A stretch of 36,836 nucleotides of DNA, taken from assembly GCA_026391975.1 (NCBI GenBank), contig JAPLDB010000082.1, forward strand, positions 1 to 36,836. Direction: 5' to 3'. Every line of letters starts with the position of its first letter. Within the stretch, counting starts at the first letter, position 1. Under the pieces are notes generated by a model that saw only the letters and a list, made by a program, of their open reading frames with translations, made no database searches and had not been told where the DNA came from. Position numbers and translations under genes: made by a program. The DNA comes from Bacteroidota bacterium. GTDB lineage: Bacteria; Bacteroidota; Bacteroidia; AKYH767-A; 2013-40CM-41-45. Shown here in pieces: positions 16,603-24,462 of the stretch.

Positions 16603-19098
16603 TTAGCTTTTCTCCAAACAAATTTTCCGGACGATAGATTTTTCACCGCAGCTGATTTTTACGAAATAGGATCCGGCTGAAATATTACCCATCAATAAAT
16701 TCAGTTGGGTGAAATTATTTCCTGCATGGAGATTTAATTCCTCATCCGATAAAATCTTTTTTCCTTCCATATTAAAAAAGGCTACTGAAGCGGATGCTGA
16801 TTTTTCTGAATAGATTTTTAGCGACAGCACATCATGTATAGGATTCTGTAGAACGAAAACAGAGAAAGACGATTGAGTTTTAGGAGATGCCGCGGCCGTT
16901 AAAATATTCAGGTCATAAGTGTACATCGAACGACCATAAGTTGCTGCCAGTAATTTGTGGGTAGGGTAGTGGAGGCGCAGGTCACAAACAGGAACAAGAG
17001 GCAAATCTGTTCCCATCGGCTGCCATGCATTGCTTCCGAGATAGGAATAGAAAACGCCGATGTCCGTGGCGATGTATAAAGTTGAATAAGTAGTGTCAAT
17101 AACGATGTCATTGCATGGAACATCCGGCAGGTTGCCGCCAATGTCTGTCCAGTTGTTTCCTCCATCTGAAGAATGATAGACATGGCTCATATTTTCATGG
17201 TAGCGATAACCTGAAAGTGTGGCATATACACTCATGGCATCTCTGGGATCTACTTCAAGATGTGTGATCCAGCGAACAGGCAAGGAAGAAGAAATCAAAT
17301 TCCAGTTTGCGCCTTCATCAGTAGTCACCTGAATATTTCCGTCATCCGTACCTATATAAATGATGTTTGTATCCGATGGAGCAACTGCAATGGTAGTAAT
17401 GGTCGCAAACACGATCGGATAAGCGGCTGCAAGACTTCCATTGGTGAGGTCACTGCTGAGTGGATACCAGTTCATTCCCTGGTCAGTAGATTTATAAAGC
17501 GCTTCAGTTCCAAGGTACACAGTTTGTGAATTATTCGGGTTGAACATAAACGGTGCATTCCAGTTGATGCGATCTGTTGGATCAACACCATTTAATCCTG
17601 TACTGATGCCTGCATACTGACTTTCAGCAATCACAAAGGATGAATTTGTTGGATCAACCAGAACCCCGAAGCCGTCGCCGCCCCAGATAGAATACCAGTC
17701 GTTGGTTGCGCCTGTTGCTGTAGTGTTCACTCCATTGTCCTGTGCACCTCCATAAATCACTGAAGGATTTTGCTCATCGATCTCACACGTGTAAAATTGC
17801 ATGATGGGAAGTTTATCATTGTGGGTCCATGATGCACCCTGATCATACGAAACGTGAAATCCTCCATCGTTGGCAAGCAGGAGAAGATTTGGATTTTGAG
17901 GATGAATATAGATTTCGTGCATGTCAACGTGAACTCCGTTAGATATCGGGATCCAATTTTGCCCGCCATCCAGTGTCTGCCAGATATCAAAGTCAATAGC
18001 ATAAACTACGTCTGAGTTAGTAGGATCAATTTTAATCCGTCCGTACCAGTAGCTGTATGCCGAAGGAGAAAAACCATTTGTAACATCATTCCATGTATCT
18101 CCGAAGTCTGTAGTTTTTAAAATGCGTGTATTGCCGCCCGAAGAATCTTCAACTGCAGCATAAAGGATATTGGGAGATGATTGAGAAATGTCTATTCCGA
18201 TTCTGCCAAGAGAATAGGATGGCAAGCCATTCGAAAGTTTCGTCCAGGTATTTCCTCCATCGTAGCTTCGATAAATTCCTGATGCCGCGCCTCCATACTG
18301 CCTGCGGTCGGGCCTGCGCACGCGCGTCCACAGCGTTGCATAAACAGTATCAGTGTGCTGCGGATGAATCACCACATCTATAGCTCCTGTAGAATCATCA
18401 CTCGATAAAACATTTTGCCAGTTCAGTCCGCCGTCGGTAGTACGATATAAGCCGCGATCGGGGGTGTTTCCAAAAAGATCACCCATGGTTGCTGCAAATA
18501 CGCGATCAGGATTTTTAGGATCAACGGCAATGCGGCCGGTATTGCGGGTTACATCAAGGCCGACATAATTCCAGTTGGCTCCGGCATCAATCGATTTGAA
18601 AATTCCTGCACCGTCATAGCAAAGCGAACCACCGCCTGCATTGGCTTCACCGGTTCCACAATAAAGGATGTCAGGATTGGAAGGAGCGATGGCAAGATCA
18701 CCAATGGAAAGTGAAGGATTGCTGTCAAATATCGGAAACCAGGAATTACCTCCGGTGTTGCTTTTAAAAATTCCTCCTGAAGCCGCACAGGCATACATGG
18801 TGAAAAAATCATTCGGAATCATTTCTACATCTACTACTCTTCCGCCGAGGTTTTCCGGACCGGCATACTGCCAGGGTTGCTGCGATGAAGTGCGCATGGC
18901 AGACCGTTGATTGTTCATCCATTGCAATGAATTTTTATAAGCAGCGTAATCAGGTTTTGTGTAAGGAAAGATTCGCTGGTTGCTGAACCAGTCGCTGTGG
19001 CTGGTTTGTTCGGTTTCGATTTGTTGCTCATGCTGTTGACTATTCTTACATGAGAAAAGAATTAATGAGAAAATAAAAAGGTAGAAATGGTTTTTCAA
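16603..19098 (-). CDS. VPS10/sortilin-like Asp-box beta-propeller lipoprotein with T9SS sorting domain
   Basis: An 831-residue protein beginning with a lipoprotein-type signal (MKNHFYLFIFSLILFSCKNS, candidate lipid-bearing Cys17). At least ten Asp-box motifs (S/T-x-D-x-G-x-x-W) follow along the chain, including SNTGGNSW, SIDAGANW, TTDGGLNW, SYDGGNTW, TLDGGQNW, SYDQGASW, STDQGMNW and SSDGGNNW. Such motifs mark beta-propellers of the BNR/VPS10/exo-alpha-sialidase type. The C-terminal 75 residues (FVLQNPIHDVLSLKIYSEKS... ISAGSYFVKISCGEKSIVRKICLEKS) form a type A sorting domain. The start is a TTG at 19098, supported by the signal sequence and the lack of ATG/GTG. No catalytic residues of a sialidase could be assigned. 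Confidence 0.87.
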   Translation of the reverse strand: MKNHFYLFIFSLILFSCKNSQQHEQQIETEQTSHSDWFSNQRIFPYTKPDYAAYKNSLQWMNNQRSAMRTSSQQPWQYAGPENLGGRVVDVEMIPNDFFTMYACAASGGIFKSNTGGNSWFPIFDSNPSLSIGDLAIAPSNPDILYCGTGEANAGGGSLCYDGAGIFKSIDAGANWNYVGLDVTRNTGRIAVDPKNPDRVFAATMGDLFGNTPDRGLYRTTDGGLNWQNVLSSDDSTGAIDVVIHPQHTDTVYATLWTRVRRPDRRQYGGAASGIYRSYDGGNTWTKLSNGLPSYSLGRIGIDISQSSPNILYAAVEDSSGGNTRILKTTDFGDTWNDVTNGFSPSAYSYWYGRIKIDPTNSDVVYAIDFDIWQTLDGGQNWIPISNGVHVDMHEIYIHPQNPNLLLLANDGGFHVSYDQGASWTHNDKLPIMQFYTCEIDEQNPSVIYGGAQDNGVNTTATGATNDWYSIWGGDGFGVLVDPTNSSFVIAESQYAGISTGLNGVDPTDRINWNAPFMFNPNNSQTVYLGTEALYKSTDQGMNWYPLSSDLTNGSLAAAYPIVFATITTIAVAPSDTNIIYIGTDDGNIQVTTDEGANWNLISSSLPVRWITHLEVDPRDAMSVYATLSGYRYHENMSHVYHSSDGGNNWTDIGGNLPDVPCNDIVIDTTYSTLYIATDIGVFYSYLGSNAWQPMGTDLPLVPVCDLRLHYPTHKLLAATYGRSMYTYDLNILTAAASPKTQSSFSVFVLQNPIHDVLSLKIYSEKSASASVAFFNMEGKKILSDEELNLHAGNNFTQLNLLMGNISAGSYFVKISCGEKSIVRKICLEKS

Positions 19099-19116
19099 GG
19101 GAATGTATTTTATATG

Positions 19117-19125
19117 CTAAGATAG
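19117..19125 (-). promoter_or_regulatory. Possible -7 box for the Asp-box lipoprotein gene
   Basis: Minus strand TATCTTAGC, one mismatch from TAnnTTTGC, 18 bp upstream of the TTG start at 19098. No -33 element is evident. Confidence 0.35.
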
Positions 19126-19137
19126 GAAAAAAATCAT

Positions 19138-19617
19138 TCAGCACCTCTCCAACCCCTTCATCTCCCTTTTAAAGTCATATTGCAAATCCTCATGCAATGT
19201 ACCAACCGCAAGTTCAATTTTCTTCAACTGGTTATTATAGAGATTGCACAGCACAGGACTCTTGCGAAAAGGAATGCCTGATTTAATTAATGTATTGCAA
19301 TAATGAATACGAAGTTCCGCTTCCGTTTGTTTTAACCCCGAGTAACGGATGAACTTATTGATGGTGCGTAGTATTTTCCTGATGCTTTTTTTTGCGAGGT
19401 AGATATTGCTGCTGTTCATCTCGCGGAACTGTGCTTCCGTTTCTTCTTTGATTTGCTTGATAAATGATTCTTCATCGTTGGCTTCAAACAACATGTAGGT
19501 GATCAGCTCTTTATTTTCTTTTTTATGCTTGGCAAGGCGCATGCAGATGTCAAGAACTTGTTTGGGTGTGAGCGTGGCTATCTCCTGTTTGAGTTCGCTG
19601 AGTGTTGCGGCTTTCAT
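19138..19617 (-). CDS. Hypothetical protein, mostly helical
   Basis: A 159-residue soluble protein, lysine- and glutamate-rich, with no signal peptide or membrane segment. It begins MKAATLSELKQEIATLTPKQVLDICMRLAKHKKENKELITYML, followed by a long charged helix region (about 45-95) and a C-terminal helical part with LRIHYCNTLIKSGIPFRKSPVLCNLYNNQLKKIELAVGTLHEDLQYDFKREM. I recognise no domain. It stands alone between the Asp-box gene (40 bp downstream of its stop) and the repeat-bearing spacer at 19618-19816. Coding is supported by length, a sensible ATG and normal composition. Confidence 0.7.
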   Translation of the reverse strand: MKAATLSELKQEIATLTPKQVLDICMRLAKHKKENKELITYMLFEANDEESFIKQIKEETEAQFREMNSSNIYLAKKSIRKILRTINKFIRYSGLKQTEAELRIHYCNTLIKSGIPFRKSPVLCNLYNNQLKKIELAVGTLHEDLQYDFKREMKGLERC

Positions 19618-19694
19618 TGAATGTTAATTAACAATTTTATTTTTACCAAAGAGCATGGGAAAAACCAAAGAAGGCTAATAAACAGCCAAAACAA

Positions 19695-19772
19695 TTAACC
19701 ACGGAGGCACGGATCCCGATAGCTATCGGGAGCACAGAGCAAAACCTCCGTGGCTCTCCGTATCTCCGTGGT
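19695..19772. repeat. Inverted CCACGGAG-type repeat interrupted by a palindrome
   Basis: The left arm AACCACGGAGGCACGGA (19695-19711) pairs with the right arm TCTCCGTATCTCCGTGGTT (about 19753-19771), with about 15 of 17 positions complementary. CACGGA recurs 8 bp apart at 19698 and 19706, and CTCCGT recurs at 19744, 19754 and 19762. It could act as a bidirectional hairpin terminator for the DUF3820 gene, but there is no clean T-run. Confidence 0.7.
19712..19729. repeat. Perfect 18-bp palindrome nested in the CCACGGAG repeat
   Basis: TCCCGATAGCTATCGGGA is a perfect palindrome. Removing it leaves GGCACGGA joined to GCACAGAG, which restores a continuous repeat of the surrounding type, so it looks like a precise insertion into an older element. 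Confidence 0.75.
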
Positions 19773-19816
19773 TTCAGTCTTTTTTGTTTCTTCAATCGTA
19801 TCGGTGGTAAACGGAT

Positions 19817-20059
19817 CTATTTCTTCTTCTTCAAAGGCTCAAGCAAATATTCCAGCCCATTCAATTTGATTTCGTAAATCGTTTGCAACAACACACCCAA
19901 TTTACCTGTCGGAAAACCTTTTCGTTGAAACCATTCAAGATAAGATACCGGAAGATTGCACAGCAAGGTGTCTTTGTATCTTCCAAAGGGCATCTTCATG
20001 CTTACAATCTGCAATAGCATTGTTGAATCAACTCCGTTGCCTGTTTCGTTTTCATTCAT
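19817..20059 (-). CDS. DUF3820 family protein
   Basis: A small 80-residue protein with the DUF3820 (QSregVF_b) signature: MKMPFGRYKDTLLCNLPVSYLEWFQRKGFPTGKLG (about 22-56). That is the M-P-F-G-x-Y-K core followed by L-P-x-x-Y-L-x-W-F. No catalytic role is known for the family. Its ATG lies 3 bp after the rluF stop codon, so it is almost certainly translated from the same message. Confidence 0.85.
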   Translation of the reverse strand: MNENETGNGVDSTMLLQIVSMKMPFGRYKDTLLCNLPVSYLEWFQRKGFPTGKLGVLLQTIYEIKLNGLEYLLEPLKKKK

Positions 20060-20062
20060 AAT

Positions 20063-20965
20063 TTATCTTCCCCTTTTCCTTCCACCGGATTTGTTTTTTG
20101 TCCGTCCGCCTTGTGAAGAACCGCTTTTCTTCGGACCGGATGCTCCATGCTTTTTAAACCTGTTTCTGTTATCGGGATTGGAATTGGCTGGCTTCGGCTT
20201 TTTGACCGGTGCTCCGCTTTTATTCTTTTGAATTCTTTCATGAAACATTTTCCTGTCATCGGAATCAGAATCTTCAATCTTGGTGAGAATGCTTTCTACT
20301 TCTTCAGAGGAAAGTTCACGCCAGTCACCAACGGGGATTCCTTTTATTCCTATGTTCATGATGCGAACGCGTTCCAGTTTTGTGACATCATACCCGAAGT
20401 GTTCGCACATCTTCCGGATCTGTCTGTTCAATCCCTGGATAAGAATGATGCGAAAAATAAAAGGAGACTCCTGGATTACAACGCATTTTTTCGTGGTGCG
20501 TCCATCAATTGGAACGCCGCGTCCCATAGACTGAATGAAATTATCAGTGATGGGCTTGTTGACTGTAACTACATATTCTTTTTCATGCTCATTTCCTGCA
20601 CGCAGAATTTTGTTGACGATGTCCCCGTCATTGGTAAGGAGGATAAGACCCTGTGAATCTTTGTCCAGCCGGCCAATTGGGAAAATTCGTTGACTGTGAT
20701 TTACATAGTCAACGATATTGCCTTCCACATTCGATTCAGTTGTCGAAGTCACTCCGGCAGGTTTATTCAGGGCAATGATTATTGTGTTCTTCGCTTCCCT
20801 TGGTTCAAGCATGTGCCCGTTTACCATCACCTTGCTGCCGGGAAAAACACGGTCGCCGATGGTTGCGCGTTTGCCATTTATAAAAACGTTTCCCTTTTCG
20901 ATATAACGGTCGGCTTCGCGCCTTGAACACAGGCCGCTTTCACTGATAAATTTATTTAGACGCAT
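20063..20965 (-). CDS. rluF: 23S rRNA pseudouridine synthase RluF-like
   Basis: A 300-residue RsuA/RluB/E/F-family pseudouridine synthase, which isomerises uridine in 23S rRNA (position 2604 in E. coli RluF). An S4 RNA-binding domain is at 1-60 ([22 protein letters not shown]). The catalytic motif is [17 protein letters not shown] with D101, and the later signature [28 protein letters not shown] is strongly RluF-like. The last 55 or so residues are a basic, low-complexity tail rich in K, G, S, P and R, as often seen in Bacteroidota members. It follows the SPFH gene by 13 bp and precedes DUF3820 by 3 bp. Confidence 0.9.
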   Translation of the reverse strand: MRLNKFISESGLCSRREADRYIEKGNVFINGKRATIGDRVFPGSKVMVNGHMLEPREAKNTIIIALNKPAGVTSTTESNVEGNIVDYVNHSQRIFPIGRLDKDSQGLILLTNDGDIVNKILRAGNEHEKEYVVTVNKPITDNFIQSMGRGVPIDGRTTKKCVVIQESPFIFRIILIQGLNRQIRKMCEHFGYDVTKLERVRIMNIGIKGIPVGDWRELSSEEVESILTKIEDSDSDDRKMFHERIQKNKSGAPVKKPKPANSNPDNRNRFKKHGASGPKKSGSSQGGRTKNKSGGRKRGR

Positions 20966-20978
20966 GCATCATTCTTCT

Positions 20979-21881
20979 TTATTTATCGCTGATCAGCACT
21001 TGTCCGTTTCCTTTGCCCATGATAATTACTTTTGCATTAGGTGAAAGGGCAATTTCTTTTTGTGCTTTGATGCTTTCATATTGCAGCAACTTATCGGAAA
21101 GTTCGCTGTTGATGATGCGCTGGTAATCAGCAATACCTTGTGCTTCTACTCTTTTGCGATCTGCCTCCTGCCGTTCTTTTTGTAAAACGAATTGCATTTT
21201 TTGTGATTCCTGCTCGGCATTTATTTTTGATTCAATGGCGGCCTTTACTGATTGTGGTAAGGCAATGTTGCGAATGAGCAGTTGCTCCAGGATGAGCCCT
21301 CTGGATTTGAAATCTTTTTCAAGGCTTTCAGAAATTTTTATCTGAAACTCATCCCGTTTACCTGAATACAATGCCACTGCATCATAGTAAACAGCGTTGT
21401 CTCTGATTTTTGTGCGCGTTATCGGACGCACAATTACATTCTTGAAATCAAGACCCACTTCACGAAAAAGCCTTGGCGCTTCAGCTGGAATTACCCGAAA
21501 CAAAATGGTAAGATCGATCACCACTTCCAATCCGTCGGCGCTAAGAACACGTATAGCATCATCGCCGCTTTTATCGCCTTCGGAAGAAACTGCAGACATG
21601 GTATAGTTCTGTGTTTTCACATCCATTGTTCTTACTTCCAGCAATGGATTAATAAAATGCAATCCGCCTTCAAGTATTCCCGGCTGAACCTGACCGAACA
21701 ATGTTTGAACACCCACCTGGCCTGCATCAATCTGTTTGAAACATGCATTGCTGATGCCAATGATGGCAAGAGCAAGTCCGCCAACTTTAATAAGCCGGGG
21801 CAGCCATTGGTGAAAAGGAAATAGCGTGGCAACCCGGGTTGAGAACGTAAAAAGCAAAATTCCGATTAGAAAGAGGATCAT
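20979..21881 (-). CDS. SPFH/prohibitin-family membrane protein
   Basis: A 300-residue prohibitin-like protein. Two N-terminal hydrophobic segments (MILFLIGILLFTFSTRVATLF and a second near LIKVGGLALAIIGI) are followed by an SPFH domain starting at FKQIDAGQVGVQTLFGQVQPGILEGGLHFINPLLEV. A coiled region rich in E, K, Q and R follows (INAEQESQKMQFVLQKERQEADRKRVEAQGIADYQRIINSEL). Such proteins form membrane-bound ring scaffolds and often modulate FtsH. The ATG at 21881 is preferred over an in-frame ATG at 21953, because a TACCTTCG box lies between them and the shorter form starts with the membrane segment. Confidence 0.85.
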   Translation of the reverse strand: MILFLIGILLFTFSTRVATLFPFHQWLPRLIKVGGLALAIIGISNACFKQIDAGQVGVQTLFGQVQPGILEGGLHFINPLLEVRTMDVKTQNYTMSAVSSEGDKSGDDAIRVLSADGLEVVIDLTILFRVIPAEAPRLFREVGLDFKNVIVRPITRTKIRDNAVYYDAVALYSGKRDEFQIKISESLEKDFKSRGLILEQLLIRNIALPQSVKAAIESKINAEQESQKMQFVLQKERQEADRKRVEAQGIADYQRIINSELSDKLLQYESIKAQKEIALSPNAKVIIMGKGNGQVLISDK

Positions 21882-21897
21882 AGTTTTTATTTTTCTT

Positions 21898-21905
21898 CGA
21901 AGGTA
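21898..21905 (-). promoter_or_regulatory. Possible -7 box for SPFH-rluF-DUF3820
   Basis: Minus strand TACCTTCG, 16 bp upstream of the ATG at 21881, fits TAnnTTCG. The 98-bp spacer it lies in is the largest gap in this minus-strand run apart from the promoter of serS, so an internal promoter is plausible. No -33 element is visible. Confidence 0.4.
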
Positions 21906-21979
21906 AAAATGTTTTCTGAACGGGGAGTTGTAAATATCTGCAGCGCAAATCAATGCTGTTAGTTTCCCTGCAATGAAAG

Positions 21980-22492
21980 TTATTTCGTTTGAGATTTCCT
22001 AAAAACTTCCGGCGATGAACCTGCGTCTCTCTTATTGCTGTATTCCTTTAACAGAGCTTTTGTCTGCTGTTGGATCTTTTTTTTCATAAACGATGTCCAG
22101 CCAAATAGATATCCTTTCCATCCCAATGCTTGTCTTGACCACATCCAAAGATCAAAATGATCTGTGTGCGTGATAATTTTCCCTTCCTGAAATTCAAATT
22201 GAGCTGTAATTTTATTTACCACCTTTCTTCCTGTCCTGCTGAAAACGTATTTGGCTGTCCAGCTCGCTGAACCGGTTTTCTCGTTTGCTTCAACATCAGC
22301 GAAAATAATCCTTATTTCTCCTTTTCCGTTGCGGATCAGCATGCGCCACATATTCTTAGCATCCTCTCCTTGAAGTTCGCCGAACGCCGGATCTTTAAAC
22401 TTAATATCGTTGCTATAGTGATTAACCATGCCTTCAGCATCTCCTTCTGCAAAAGCCAGATAGAATTGGTTGATGATGTCTTTGTTGGACAT
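21980..22492 (-). CDS. NTF2-like (SnoaL-type) family protein
   Basis: A 170-residue protein with the NTF2-like cone fold. MSNKDIINQFYLAFAEGDAEGMVNHYSNDIKFKDPAFGELQGEDAKNMWRML is the classic N-terminal helix-plus-strand pattern. FEFQEGKIITHTDHFDLWMWSRQALGWKGYLFGW is the closing strand with the conserved D-H-F-D. Members bind small hydrophobic ligands or act as isomerases or cyclases; no specific reaction can be named. The last 30 residues form a lysine-rich tail. It lies 25 bp downstream of the TPR gene. Confidence 0.82.
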   Translation of the reverse strand: MSNKDIINQFYLAFAEGDAEGMVNHYSNDIKFKDPAFGELQGEDAKNMWRMLIRNGKGEIRIIFADVEANEKTGSASWTAKYVFSRTGRKVVNKITAQFEFQEGKIITHTDHFDLWMWSRQALGWKGYLFGWTSFMKKKIQQQTKALLKEYSNKRDAGSSPEVFRKSQTK

Positions 22493-22517
22493 TGCTAAGT
22501 CAAAAAAAATTATTTCA

Positions 22518-24398
22518 TCAGTTCAAAGCATCACCTCTTAAGGCACGGAATTTTTTTCTTGCATCGACAACATACAGGCTTCCGGGGAATTTCGTAAGCA
22601 GATCCTGGTAAAGCTCCATGGCTTTTGATTTGTCTTTGAATCGCTTCTCATAGAGTTCCGCCCGGTGAAACAGTGCATCATCAGCAAGTACGCCATCGTC
22701 ATACTGTTCTCCCAGTTTTCTCAGCAAGGAATCTTCTTCAGCATAATTTCTTTTTCCATCCATGATCATTGCTTTCTTATATAGAGAATATTGAATCAGA
22801 GAATGATCAGGAAAAGTCTGAATCAGTGAATCAATTGTATGCAATGCTTCATCTTTTCTGTTTCTGTATGCAAGCAGGTCGGCCTTCGAGTAAACAGTCA
22901 ATGCATCAAATGAAGAATCGGGTCCGGGGTTATCGGAAATAAGCAAGGCAAGTGCCAGCGCATCATTGGCGATCAATTGTGAGGTGGCAGTTTTCAGCAC
23001 ACCCAGCTGCGCTTCAGCCCATTGGAAATCTCCCCTGAAATAATCAAGACGTGCCCCGCGGAATTTAGCTTCCTGCCCAAGTGGATCATTCTTAAATGTT
23101 TTATCAACTTGTGCGTAGAGCAGGTCGCTGTCCCAAACATTGCCCGTAAATAAATAAATATCACCAAGCTCCAGCTTGCATTTGGCCTGTACTGCTTTAC
23201 TGATTCCAGGGTAATCAATGGCTGTCTCAAGATTGACAATCGCTGAATCAGTATTATCAAGATAAAATGCTTCAAGATGAGCAAGGCCACTGATCAAAGG
23301 AGCTGTTGTTGCGTCTCTTCCCAGTTCGTCCAGGGTTATCTTATATTCACTCTCCAGTTTTAGTAAATCGTCTTGTGTATAGCTGCCTTCACCTGTCAGG
23401 CTCTTATTTCTGACTTCAAGCAACTGCATTCTTGCAGTTATATAGTTTGAAGTGTTTTTTCCTTTATCAACAACATACTTGTAGCAATTGATCGCCGCAG
23501 GATAATCCAGGTTGGCTTCACTCATGCTTCCGATGTTCATGACACGGGAGCCGTCTTCGCGCAAACGCTTGTCCAGCGCTTTCGCCTGTATAAATGCACT
23601 TTCAAAATCTTTCTGCTGAACGAAAAGCCAGATCAGCATTTCAGAAAAAATACTCTGATCCGGATCACGTTGCGTTCTCCTCAATAGTGCTTGCCTTAGC
23701 AAGGTTGATCTTGAATTGTCAGGGTCATTCCCAATACGTGACTGTAATATATTCTGAACACTCTGAAGGTAAGCCTGATTTTCGGCAACTGCATTCAGGT
23801 ATTCGTCGATCATCTTTTCATATTCCTGTTTTTGGAAATATACTTCAGCGGTTTCAAAATTGAAGGAGTAGATGTTCCGCATCAGTTTTTTGCCTTCGGT
23901 GTAAGTGGCAAGGGCATAGTCCCAGTTCTGGTGACTGAAAAAAGCATTCGCCAGATTCATGATCTGTCCCTGGTCGGGTTGCAAACCCTTTATTGACTTA
24001 TCATATGTTTGTTTTGCCTTATTGATATCTCCTTTGGATTCAAAAACAAAACCAAGGTCAACAGCATAGGCAGTGTTCTCAGGATTTTTTTTCGAAATAT
24101 TTTTTACCAGTTTTTCCGCTGCATCGTAATTTCTCAGTGCAAGAAGACACTTCAGGTAATTGGGATACGTACCAAATGGGTCCTTGTCGTAGATCTTATC
24201 GTAGATCGTTGCCGCTTTGTCGTATTCAAAATTACTCATGTACTGATCTGCAAGCTGCCTGTTGCTAGTCGGCGGCTGTGCAATCAATGCTGTCGAAAGG
24301 AAAAACAGCAATAGTCCTAATGTAAAACAGGACTTATAAATAGAGCATGATAAATTAGAGAATGACAACAAATTGTTTTTTTGATTTAACAATAACAC
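22518..24398 (-). CDS. TPR-repeat exported protein
   Basis: A 626-residue protein with an N-terminal hydrophobic segment (FTLGLLLFFLSTALIAQ, about 26-42) acting as signal peptide, then tetratricopeptide repeats through most of the chain. Examples are RQLADQYMSNFEYDKAATIYDKIYDKDP, VDLGFVFESKGDINKAKQTYDKSIKGL and, near the end, HRAELYEKRFKDKSKAMELYQDLLTKFPGSLYVVDARKKFRAL. The role is probably protein-protein interaction in the periplasm. The start is a GTG directly after an in-frame TAG, and both lie inside the last unit of the octad array; TTG codons at residues 3, 10 or 11 are alternatives. It follows serS at a 64-bp distance. Confidence 0.85.
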   Translation of the reverse strand: MLLLNQKNNLLSFSNLSCSIYKSCFTLGLLLFFLSTALIAQPPTSNRQLADQYMSNFEYDKAATIYDKIYDKDPFGTYPNYLKCLLALRNYDAAEKLVKNISKKNPENTAYAVDLGFVFESKGDINKAKQTYDKSIKGLQPDQGQIMNLANAFFSHQNWDYALATYTEGKKLMRNIYSFNFETAEVYFQKQEYEKMIDEYLNAVAENQAYLQSVQNILQSRIGNDPDNSRSTLLRQALLRRTQRDPDQSIFSEMLIWLFVQQKDFESAFIQAKALDKRLREDGSRVMNIGSMSEANLDYPAAINCYKYVVDKGKNTSNYITARMQLLEVRNKSLTGEGSYTQDDLLKLESEYKITLDELGRDATTAPLISGLAHLEAFYLDNTDSAIVNLETAIDYPGISKAVQAKCKLELGDIYLFTGNVWDSDLLYAQVDKTFKNDPLGQEAKFRGARLDYFRGDFQWAEAQLGVLKTATSQLIANDALALALLISDNPGPDSSFDALTVYSKADLLAYRNRKDEALHTIDSLIQTFPDHSLIQYSLYKKAMIMDGKRNYAEEDSLLRKLGEQYDDGVLADDALFHRAELYEKRFKDKSKAMELYQDLLTKFPGSLYVVDARKKFRALRGDALN

Positions 24399-24458
24399 CT
24401 AACTACCTAACCACCTAACCACTTAATCACTTATTCACTTATTCACCTAATCACTTCT
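24395..24458 (-). repeat. Octad-repeat array, 8 units, between serS and the TPR gene
   Basis: Eight contiguous 8-bp units fill the gap. On the plus strand these are ACACCTAA, CTACCTAA, CCACCTAA, CCACTTAA, TCACTTAT, TCACTTAT, TCACCTAA, TCACTTCT. The pattern is NNACYTAW; on the coding strand it is WTARGTNN. The first unit contains the GTG start of the TPR gene and its upstream TAG. Confidence 0.85.
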
Positions 24459-24462
24459 TCTC

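Noticed and set aside
21882-21953. Longer N-terminus for the SPFH protein
   Set aside because: The extra 24 residues are unlike the family and a TACCTTCG promoter box sits within them.
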